This document shows positions 17,333-25,451 of a DNA stretch of 64,000 nucleotides, piece by piece. Under the pieces are notes generated by a model, which saw nothing but the letters and a program-made list of their open reading frames with translations, was not told the DNA's origin and did no database searches. Each line of letters opens with the position of its first letter. The first letter of the stretch is position 1. The translations under genes were made by a program, and so were the position numbers. The DNA is from CAIQJJ01 sp049325275. GTDB lineage: Bacteria; Chloroflexota; Anaerolineae; Anaerolineales; UBA4823. Location of the stretch: contig JBMOLU010000002.1 of NCBI GenBank assembly GCA_049325275.1, positions 640,214-704,213 on the forward strand, written 5' to 3'.

Positions 17333-17821
17333 TCAATTTCCGCGTGCTGCGTTGAAAAAGCCCACCAACGCGCCGATGCCTCCGAACAGCAGTGAGGCAC
17401 GCCCATCTTCGCTGGTGATTTCGTATTCGATGAACACCTCGGCCACTTCGCGCACCGACGTGAGCCAATCGAGCTGCGCTTCTTTGATCCCCATCAGCGT
17501 GTAGTAGAGAAAATCGCCCATGGCGATGCTGAGCAGTGTTAAGGCAATGCAGGGGACCAGCATCAGGAGCGCAATGCCAATATTCATGCGCTTAAACCCG
17601 GACAGGGCCGCAATAGAAACCAGCAGGCCGATGACGATCGCTGCCCAGACATAGATCGTGTTGGTGAAGTAAGCGACCAATCCCCAGGCGGCTGCGCAGA
17701 CGACCACGGCGATTGCGCTAAAAATGATGGATTTGATCAGCCCGGCGAGACATGACTGGGATTGTTCTGCGTTTTGCATGGCTTCCGCTTGCGTTGGAAC
17801 AGGAGAAGGCTCGGTGGTCAT
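17333..17821 (-). CDS. Small hypothetical membrane protein
   Basis: 162 residues. After a polar N-terminus there are about three to four hydrophobic segments (near 30-52, 58-75, 82-102 and a weaker one at about 145-158). No family was recognised. It begins 9 nt after the stop of the DUF6585-like gene and ends just before a strong hairpin, so it is the second gene of a two-gene operon. An accessory role to its neighbour is possible but unproven. Confidence 0.65.
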   Translation of the reverse strand: MTTEPSPVPTQAEAMQNAEQSQSCLAGLIKSIIFSAIAVVVCAAAWGLVAYFTNTIYVWAAIVIGLLVSIAALSGFKRMNIGIALLMLVPCIALTLLSIAMGDFLYYTLMGIKEAQLDWLTSVREVAEVFIEYEITSEDGRASLLFGGIGALVGFFNAARGN

Positions 17822-17830
17822 GATGCCCTC

Positions 17831-18610
17831 TCATCCGGTGGGCGCCATTTGTTTGGCGAGTGTGTAGAACAGTGCGGCATTGGGAATCTGGCTGAAGGGA
17901 TATTTGGCCCAGTTTCCCCATTTCCCCTGCCTGGAAATCGACAGCGTCCCATCTTCGAGCGTTACCTTCCCGACTTCGGCCCAGGGCAGCGATTTGTTTC
18001 CCTGGTAAATCCCGGATTGATCCAGGCTCAACACACCAAACTCGATGCGTTGCCCGGCCTGTATTTTGGCGAGGTAAGCGGGCATTTGCACGCTCGCCAG
18101 GCGTTCTTGAAAACCCTCGCACAATTGCTTGATCTTGCTCAAGCGGTTGTCCAGGACGATCACTTCTCCGCCTTTTTGCGTGACCGTGGCCAGGTAGGTG
18201 GTTCCGGCGGGAATGATGTAATAGTAGGTGTAACGAACGACGTGCAGGTAGAACCCCTCGACCTGGTCCAACGAAATCTGCCGCGTCCCCTTACGGTCGG
18301 TATATTCGATCCCGCCCTCGTACAAGTTTGCTGCCAGCGGCCAGTTACGCCAGGCCTGAAACAGGCGCAGGATGCCCATGATGAGAAAGATGATTCCGAG
18401 CGCCAGGGGCAAATAGCGTAAAAAGGGTGTGGCATCGAATACGGCTTGCGCTTCGCTGCCCAGGGTGCCCCAAAAGATGGTCAGGCCAAAATAGATTGCC
18501 GGGCCGAGAACGATCAGCACGACGCCGGCTAACAGCCCGCCCCATGTTTGTGCTCCTGAAACGGGATGCTTGCTGAGCAACCGGCCCAGTGCGGTGGGTG
18601 ATGCTTCCAT
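17831..18610 (-). CDS. DUF6585-like membrane protein
   Basis: 259 residues from the ATG at 18610, which follows AAGGAGAG at proper spacing. Two hydrophobic helices lie near residues 25-48 and 62-80, followed by a soluble PH-like region (LYEGGIEYTDRKGTRQISLDQVEGFY, split here only for description) and an ISRQGKWGNWAKYPFSQIPN segment. This layout, two helices then a pleckstrin-like beta domain, resembles proteins labelled DUF6585. Function unknown. First gene of a pair with the small membrane protein. Confidence 0.65.
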   Translation of the reverse strand: MEASPTALGRLLSKHPVSGAQTWGGLLAGVVLIVLGPAIYFGLTIFWGTLGSEAQAVFDATPFLRYLPLALGIIFLIMGILRLFQAWRNWPLAANLYEGGIEYTDRKGTRQISLDQVEGFYLHVVRYTYYYIIPAGTTYLATVTQKGGEVIVLDNRLSKIKQLCEGFQERLASVQMPAYLAKIQAGQRIEFGVLSLDQSGIYQGNKSLPWAEVGKVTLEDGTLSISRQGKWGNWAKYPFSQIPNAALFYTLAKQMAPTG

Positions 18611-18725
18611 GATTTCTTCTCTCCTTAGAATTTGGAATGTGTAACCAATGAGCGGAAGTTTACCACAGCATTCGTCAGACAATTAAGGGTTTTCCTCCGA
18701 AAACGGCAGGCAACCTGGGCCAGTG

Positions 18726-18734
18726 TGATACAAT
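18726..18734 (+). promoter_or_regulatory. Extended -10 element before the acyl-CoA mutase gene
   Basis: TGATACAAT, an extended -10 (TGnTACAAT), lies 37 nt before the mutase ATG. No convincing -35 is present, as extended -10 promoters allow. Confidence 0.4.
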
Positions 18735-18771
18735 CGCCAGGTTGTACAGAACCCATTACGCGAGGTCCCCC

Positions 18772-20424
<1,653 letters not shown>

Positions 20425-20449
20425 GCGGCGCATACCGCCGCACGGCCGA

Positions 20450-21115
20450 TTAAATCACAATCAGCCCCAGCAACATGCCCAGCCGCACGGCCTCCGTGCG
20501 GCTGTTTGCGCCCAGCTTGGCAAAGAGCGAAGAAATATGAAACTTCACCGTATGTTCGCTGATGCCGAGCCTGGCAGCAATCTGTTTGTTTGCCAGGCCT
20601 TGGGCGAGCAGCCCGAGCACTTCTCCTTCACGCGCGGTCAAAGGTTCTGCTAACACGCCCAGCCCGCGAACATTATCCTGCTTCGCCGCCCGGAACACCC
20701 GGGCCGCCAGGTGTACCGGGAGCACTACCAGCCCTTCGTGCAAGGCATGGATGCCGGCGGCCAGTTCTTCTGGCCCGGGGTCGGCCGGCAGGACACCCCA
20801 CGTCCCCGTTTTGTCGATCAAGGCCTGCGCCAGTTCGGCGTCATCGCCGAGCAGCAAAACGGCCCGTGCACGGGAAAAACCCGTCGCTGCACTGAACCAG
20901 TCCATGGAAGCCGAGGCCACCAACAGGACATCGGCAACGAAGAGGCCGGCTGCCGGCCCGTCTGTGTCGGTGCTATCGATTTCTATGGGAGATGCGGCCT
21001 CTCCTACCACGGTGATGTCATTCAGGCCGCGCAGCATCTCGCGCAGCCCCGTGCGTAACATCAAACGCGGAGCCACGATCACGACGCGAATCGGCGCTTT
21101 TTCTTGAGCTTTCAT
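20450..21115 (-). CDS. LuxR/NarL-type response regulator with degenerate receiver
   Basis: 221 residues. The C-terminal 65 residues are a clear LuxR helix-turn-helix (LTAREGEVLGLLAQGLANKQ, ARLGISEHTVKFHISSLFAKLG). The N-terminal part has the receiver pattern (IRVVIVAPRLMLRTGLREML), but where the phosphoacceptor Asp normally sits in an LLMD-type strand the sequence reads DVLLVASAS. The usual acceptor position is therefore not Asp, and the acidic pair near the start is also missing (IVAPR rather than IVDDH). Phosphorylation by a kinase looks unlikely. No histidine kinase is nearby. It lies 155 nt downstream of the protease gene on the same strand. Confidence 0.85.
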   Translation of the reverse strand: MKAQEKAPIRVVIVAPRLMLRTGLREMLRGLNDITVVGEAASPIEIDSTDTDGPAAGLFVADVLLVASASMDWFSAATGFSRARAVLLLGDDAELAQALIDKTGTWGVLPADPGPEELAAGIHALHEGLVVLPVHLAARVFRAAKQDNVRGLGVLAEPLTAREGEVLGLLAQGLANKQIAARLGISEHTVKFHISSLFAKLGANSRTEAVRLGMLLGLIVI

Positions 21116-21270
21116 GCCATATCAGTTCATCCTGCGCCGGACGGGTTGGCACTTCAGGCGCGACCCGGCCAGCGCGCGGGGTGGTGCAAGATCTTCATGC
21201 GCGAAAGCAGCGTTTCAACTGCGAAGTTCGATCGCCGGCCCCACAGATCTTGGCGGCCCGGTACACCGGT

Positions 21271-22170
21271 TTAGTGAGAGCCGATCGTAACGGTTCGCGT
21301 CACAGGCTGGCCGCCGCGCAGGATCGTCGCCGGCGCTTCCTTCCCGGCGACGTCGCCGTACAGGTAAGCCAGCAGATCCTCGTGGTCGCCGATCGCCTGA
21401 TCGGCCATGCCGACCAGAATGTCGCCGACCATCAGGCCCGCTTGCAGGGCCGGGCTGTCTGATTCTAACCCAACCAGCAGCAAACCGCTGGCCTGTTCGC
21501 GTCCCAATGCCTGCTGGACGGTAGCGGGCAGCTCGACGACTTGCGAGCGAATGCCCAGGTGACCGCGTAAAATGCGCCCGTACTGCGCCAACGCCTCGGC
21601 GATCTGTTGGGCCACCCTTGCCGGGACGGTGATGATCGTATCGGTGCCGAAACCGGAAGTATTCAGCCCGAGCACCTGTCCCGCCGCATCGATCAGCGGC
21701 CCGCCGGAAAATCCTGGCAGCGGTTGGGCATCGGTACGATAATAGCGTTCCAGGCGTGTGCCGCGCCCGGTGCGTACCGGGCCACCGGTAGCGCTGATCA
21801 CGCCGAGGCTGGCCTGGACCCCCTCCGGGGTCGGGCGGGCCAGCGCCAGGACGATCTGGCCCACGCGTGGCGCAGCGCCGGCAAACTCCGCCGGCACCGC
21901 TGTAGCTTGTTCGAGACGCAGCAGGGCCAGGTCCGAACCGGCATCGCGCCCGGCCACTGTGGCGCTTTGGCGGCTGCCATCGGGCAGCAGAATGGTGATA
22001 TCGTCATCGCGTTCGACGGCATGGTTGGCCGTCAGCACCTGGTTAGGCTTCAGCGCGATGCCGCTGGCCGGAATGCGGTGACGGGCGTCGACCAAAACCG
22101 TCCACCGGCCGGCGCGCGCTGCAGCGTCGGCCAGCGCGTTCGAAAAGTCAAGTAAAGAAGGGTTTGTCAT
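21271..22170 (-). CDS. Trypsin-like serine protease with PDZ domain (HtrA/DegP-like), no export signal
   Basis: 299 residues from the ATG at 22170, which follows GAGAGG. The catalytic triad is readable: His50 in TANHAV, Asp80 in GSDLALLRL and Ser155 in GFSGGPL. A PDZ domain covers about 215-295 (GHLGIRSQVVELP, GLLLVGLESDSPALQAGLM, VGDILVGMADQAI). Unlike most HtrA proteases it has neither signal peptide nor N-terminal membrane helix, and the trypsin domain begins almost at residue 20, so it may act in the cytoplasm. The 155 nt between it and the downstream LuxR-type gene show nothing recognisable. Confidence 0.87.
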   Translation of the reverse strand: MTNPSLLDFSNALADAAARAGRWTVLVDARHRIPASGIALKPNQVLTANHAVERDDDITILLPDGSRQSATVAGRDAGSDLALLRLEQATAVPAEFAGAAPRVGQIVLALARPTPEGVQASLGVISATGGPVRTGRGTRLERYYRTDAQPLPGFSGGPLIDAAGQVLGLNTSGFGTDTIITVPARVAQQIAEALAQYGRILRGHLGIRSQVVELPATVQQALGREQASGLLLVGLESDSPALQAGLMVGDILVGMADQAIGDHEDLLAYLYGDVAGKEAPATILRGGQPVTRTVTIGSH

Positions 22171-22280
22171 CGGTGTTCCTCTCGTGTTGGAGCAAATCTT
22201 GTTTTCATTATACGGCCCCTGCTCGCGAGGCGCACCGGACAAACGGGTGGGGAGCGACCTGGAAGAACGGGTAGGAAAAG

Positions 22281-22334
22281 TACAGGAATCGAAAGCGGGC
22301 AGCGCCCCACTGCTGCCCGCTTTCGATTCCTGTA
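22281..22334 (-). terminator. Very long perfect terminator hairpin after the repeat-protein gene
   Basis: Arms 22281-22303 and 22312-22334 pair perfectly over 23 bp around an 8-nt loop. On the minus strand the stem is followed by CTTTTCC. It begins 5 nt after the stop of the 29-residue-repeat gene, so it should end that operon. Confidence 0.82.
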
Positions 22335-22339
22335 GTATC

Positions 22340-23503
22340 CTATTCTTCCAGCTTGATCCCGCCGAGTTGGAGTTCTTTTAACAAGCTGGGGTTGATATTG
22401 CGATTGCGTAACTCGATAATTTGGTCGACGCTGAGGTGGCCACCGATCGTTTGACGCATTTCGCGTACGAAGCGTGCGCTGATTCCGTGGTTGTTGAGTT
22501 CGATGAGATCGTCGACACATAGATCATCCAGCCCGGCCTCGCGAATTTCGCGCACGAAACGCGGCGAGACGCCAAAGTTGCTCAATTCCACCAGTTGATC
22601 GTAGTCGAGGTCACCCAGCCCGGCCTGCTTCATCTCGGCGACAAAACGCGGCGAGACGCCATGGCTACCCAGTTCGACGAGCTGATCGCTATCAAGGTTC
22701 GACAGGCCCAGGGCGCGCATCTCTTTGATGTAATTGGGCGAAATGCCATGCGTGGCGAACTCGATCAGCTCGTCGAGGTCGAGATCGGCCAGGCCGAGGT
22801 GGTGCATCTCGGCGACAAAACGCGGCGAAACGCCGTGGCTGCCCAGTTCGACCAGGTCATCTACGCTCATCTCGTTAAAGCCCAACTGGCGCATCTCGGC
22901 GACAAACTTGGGGGAAACGCCGTGGCTACCCAGTTCGATCAGGTCGTCGAGATCGAGATCGTCGAAGCCCATCTGGCGTATCTCGGCGACGAACTTGGGC
23001 GAGATGCCGTGAATGCTCAACGCAACCAGCTCGTCTACTTCCAGGCCTGCGATGCCCAAGCTGCGCAGCTCGCGGACGAAATAAGGGGTTACGTTTTGCA
23101 TCCGCAGATCGAGCCACTCGCTCAGGCCGTCCGGGCGAACGCCCAGGGCCAGCATCTCGCGAATGTATGCTGGGGTCACGTTGTGGCTCTGGAGTTCTTG
23201 CAGGTCGCTGACCGTCAGCCGTTCGACGCCGGCTTCGCGCAGTGCGGCGGCCAGGGATGAGCTTTCTTGCCCGCCTGCGTATGGCATGGGCGGGTAGGAC
23301 GGGATTGGGGGAATCGGATGTCTATCGGGGATTTTTCCTTTTGGCCCGGCGGGCGGAACCGGGAAGCCGTCCAGCATTTCGGCGCCCGGTAGATCGGCTA
23401 CGCTGGCGTCGAGCGCCTCGAAAAGTACCTCACCTTCTTCGGCGCTAATTTTGCCTTCGGCGATCAGATTCAAAACCATGAGACGTTCTTTGCTGAGATC
23501 CAT
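22340..23503 (-). CDS. Repeat protein with ten 29-residue repeats and N-terminal SHOCT-like segment
   Basis: 387 residues. Residues 1-32 (ERLMVLNLIAEGKISAEEGE) resemble the short helical SHOCT-like domain found beside DUF2089/YvlB proteins. A Pro-rich linker follows to about 78. From about 81 to 378 there are ten copies of a 29-residue unit with consensus roughly LGhxDLxhDxLhELxsHGVSP-xFVxEM; the central copies are almost identical (for example HGVSPKFVAEM and HGVSPRFVAEM). Similar repeats occur in some BlaR1/M56-type proteins. Each unit is probably a pair of short helices forming a solenoid, a likely protein-binding surface. It is co-transcribed 9 nt behind the DUF2089 gene. Confidence 0.82.
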   Translation of the reverse strand: MDLSKERLMVLNLIAEGKISAEEGEVLFEALDASVADLPGAEMLDGFPVPPAGPKGKIPDRHPIPPIPSYPPMPYAGGQESSSLAAALREAGVERLTVSDLQELQSHNVTPAYIREMLALGVRPDGLSEWLDLRMQNVTPYFVRELRSLGIAGLEVDELVALSIHGISPKFVAEIRQMGFDDLDLDDLIELGSHGVSPKFVAEMRQLGFNEMSVDDLVELGSHGVSPRFVAEMHHLGLADLDLDELIEFATHGISPNYIKEMRALGLSNLDSDQLVELGSHGVSPRFVAEMKQAGLGDLDYDQLVELSNFGVSPRFVREIREAGLDDLCVDDLIELNNHGISARFVREMRQTIGGHLSVDQIIELRNRNINPSLLKELQLGGIKLEE

Positions 23504-23512
23504 TGTGGCTCC

Positions 23513-23890
23513 TTACTTCTTGCCCAGTTGGGTGAGCTGTTGGGCGGCCTCCTGGGCATTGATTTCGCCGCGCCCGAGGCGTTCCAGGATTTCCTGACGT
23601 TGGTTGGCGGGCGGCGTCTCGGCCTGTACGTGAAAGCCCATTTCGGCGATCACCTCATCTAGCTGGCGCCGGATGGCCCAGTACGATTCACCGGTTTCGC
23701 GCTCGATTTCCTTCACGTTGCCGCGGTTTTTGATGAAGGTCTCGAGAAACTGCAAGCTTGCCGGGGATAGGCGAAAAAACGGGCTGAGGTCGAAGCGCCC
23801 GACGACGCCCGTGCCGCAAGATGTACAGGTGAGCTGCGTTACGGCCAGGGGGGCCGCGCAGCTGGGACATTTTTGGGGTATGTTGGCCAT
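23513..23890 (-). CDS. DUF2089-family zinc-ribbon/HTH protein, likely autoregulator
   Basis: 125 residues, start fixed by GGAGG five bases before the ATG. It has an N-terminal zinc ribbon (CPSC, then CTSC), then the DUF2089 core (LSPASLQFLETFIKNRGNVK, EIERETGESYWAIRRQLDEV), which reads like a helix-turn-helix. The C-terminal SHOCT-like tail (QEILERLGRGEINAQEA) resembles the N-terminus of the next gene's product. Members of this family are thought to bind DNA. The three iterons overlapping its own promoter would be a natural target. First gene of the two-gene operon with the repeat protein. Confidence 0.85.
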   Translation of the reverse strand: MANIPQKCPSCAAPLAVTQLTCTSCGTGVVGRFDLSPFFRLSPASLQFLETFIKNRGNVKEIERETGESYWAIRRQLDEVIAEMGFHVQAETPPANQRQEILERLGRGEINAQEAAQQLTQLGKK

Positions 23891-23908
23891 GTCATCCTCC
23901 GTGAAATG

Positions 23909-23936
23909 ATTATAGCATATTTGCGCATTAAGTCAA
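23909..23936 (-). promoter_or_regulatory. Promoter of the DUF2089/repeat-protein operon
   Basis: On the minus strand TTGACT (23936-23931), a 16-bp spacer and a perfect TATAAT (23914-23909). The -35 lies inside the first iteron, so a protein bound there should repress it. The predicted leader is only about 12 nt but contains the GGAGG site. Confidence 0.75.
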
Positions 23937-23985
23937 ATATTTTGATTTTTTGTCAAATATTTTGATTTTTCATCGGATATTTTAT
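23931..23985. repeat. Three 20-bp iterons overlapping the -35 box (candidate operator)
   Basis: GTCAAATATTTTGATTTTT occurs at 23932-23950 and again at 23952-23970, a 20-bp period (two helical turns). A third, weaker copy (TCGGATATTTTA) follows in register at about 23973. Each unit holds an imperfect palindrome TCAAATATTTTGA. The stretch is far richer in A+T than its surroundings. The rest of the space up to the glycosyltransferase start at 24177 shows no further clear signal. Confidence 0.75.
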
Positions 23986-24176
23986 GCGTGAGAAAGTGTT
24001 ATTGCGTGCAAGCGCTTCTCCACTGCTCGCACCGCCTGTTCTCGTACACAGGATGTGCTTTTGTAGTAAAGTAAGTGTGGCTTCTCTGCCTCGAGTGGAA
24101 AATGGCCTCCCGTGTTGAAAGCGAGAGAAAGAACTCTGTAGGCATGAACAGGTCCTGATTCAATGGGAGCAAAGAC

Positions 24177-25424
24177 ATGACAAGCTTTACCGTTCTTGCA
24201 ACCGGCTCGCGCGGTGATGTACAGCCTTTTGTGGCCCTGGCCTACGCGCTACAGCAAGCGGGTCATGCCGTGCGCGTTGTGACCAATGCGCATTTCGAAG
24301 CGTGGGTGTGCAATTACGGCCTGGCAGTGCGTACTGTCCAGTGGGATGCGCAGGCCAGCCTGCAAAGCCAACGCGGGCAGGAGATGGTCCAGTCTGGCGG
24401 CCTGCTGGATGGGCTGCGCTATGCGTTTCAGGAATCGCCGCGCATTTTTGCCGGGGTTCAGGAAGAAAGCTGGCAGGCCTGCCGCGACACTGAAAGGTTG
24501 ATCTACAGCCTGCTTTCGCCGTGGGGGCAGCCGATTGCAGAGAAACTGGGCATTCCGGCCTGGATTGGGGTATTGCACCCGATGATTCCGACGCGTGCAT
24601 TTCCCACGCAACTGGCCCCACGCGACCTGGGCCGCTTCAACCGCACCTCGCACGTTCTTGGTGAATGGGGCTTCTGGCTGATTCTGCGGCCGGCGTTCAA
24701 CCGCTTCCGCCGCACGCTGGGGCTAGCCCCCATTCGCTTTCCGCATACCGTTTTCGATGCCATCCGCCGGCAGGGCAGCCCCTGGTTGTGCAGCCTCAGC
24801 CCGTCGGTTCTCCCGCACCCGGCCGACTGGCCGGAAAACGTCCACATGGCCGGCTACTGGTTCCTGCCGCCGCCGCCTGCCTGGACGCCCTCGCCCGAAC
24901 TGGTGGCCTTCCTCGATTCCGGGCCACCGCCGGTCTACGTCGGTTTTGGCAGTATGGCCAACCAGGATGCAGGCACGGTAACGGCACAGGTGGTCGAGGC
25001 GCTGCACCAGGCCGGCCGGCGCGGCATCTTGAGCCGTGGTTGGGGTACGCTGGATGTATCGGCAAAGGGGGATGCAGGGATTTTTACCCTCGATGATGCG
25101 CCGCATGCGTGGCTGTTCCCCCAAATGGCCGCCGTTGTCCATCACGGCGGGGCGGGGACGACGGCCGCCGGGCTGCGCGCCGGCGTGCCGCAGGTGATTG
25201 TCCCGCACATGCAGGATCAGCCGTACTGGGGGCAGCAGGTTTACAGACTGGGCGTCGGGCCAAAGCCAATCCCGCGCCGCAAGCTGCACGCCGCACTGCT
25301 GACGGACGCCATCCGCGCTGCGGCCGGCGACGCCGTCCGCAGGCGAGCTGTGGCGTTGGGTGAGAAAATCCGCGGTGAAGACGGCGTCGGGCGGGCCATA
25401 CAGATCATCACGGGCACAGCGTAG
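24177..25424 (+). CDS. GT1-family glycosyltransferase (UGT/macrolide or sterol glucosyltransferase-like)
   Basis: A 415-residue GT-B fold enzyme. The N-terminal domain begins FTVLATGSRGDVQPFVALA, the classic start of sterol/antibiotic glucosyltransferases. The C-terminal nucleotide-sugar domain has PPVYVGFGSMANQDA and the signature VVHHGGAGTTAAGLRAGVPQ, followed by PHMQDQPYWGQQV. It transfers a hexose from a UDP-sugar to a lipid or small molecule; the acceptor is unknown. GGAG lies 8 nt before the start. It stands alone and is convergent with the first macroglobulin gene, 27 nt away. Confidence 0.9.
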   Translation: MTSFTVLATGSRGDVQPFVALAYALQQAGHAVRVVTNAHFEAWVCNYGLAVRTVQWDAQASLQSQRGQEMVQSGGLLDGLRYAFQESPRIFAGVQEESWQACRDTERLIYSLLSPWGQPIAEKLGIPAWIGVLHPMIPTRAFPTQLAPRDLGRFNRTSHVLGEWGFWLILRPAFNRFRRTLGLAPIRFPHTVFDAIRRQGSPWLCSLSPSVLPHPADWPENVHMAGYWFLPPPPAWTPSPELVAFLDSGPPPVYVGFGSMANQDAGTVTAQVVEALHQAGRRGILSRGWGTLDVSAKGDAGIFTLDDAPHAWLFPQMAAVVHHGGAGTTAAGLRAGVPQVIVPHMQDQPYWGQQVYRLGVGPKPIPRRKLHAALLTDAIRAAAGDAVRRRAVALGEKIRGEDGVGRAIQIITGTA

Positions 25425-25451
25425 CGCTGCCTGTCCGTCCTCCCCGTAGTC

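Noticed and set aside
22340..23503. Regularly spaced 87-bp DNA repeats, considered as a CRISPR-like array
   Set aside because: The repeats are in frame, encode a 29-residue protein motif and have no unique spacers.
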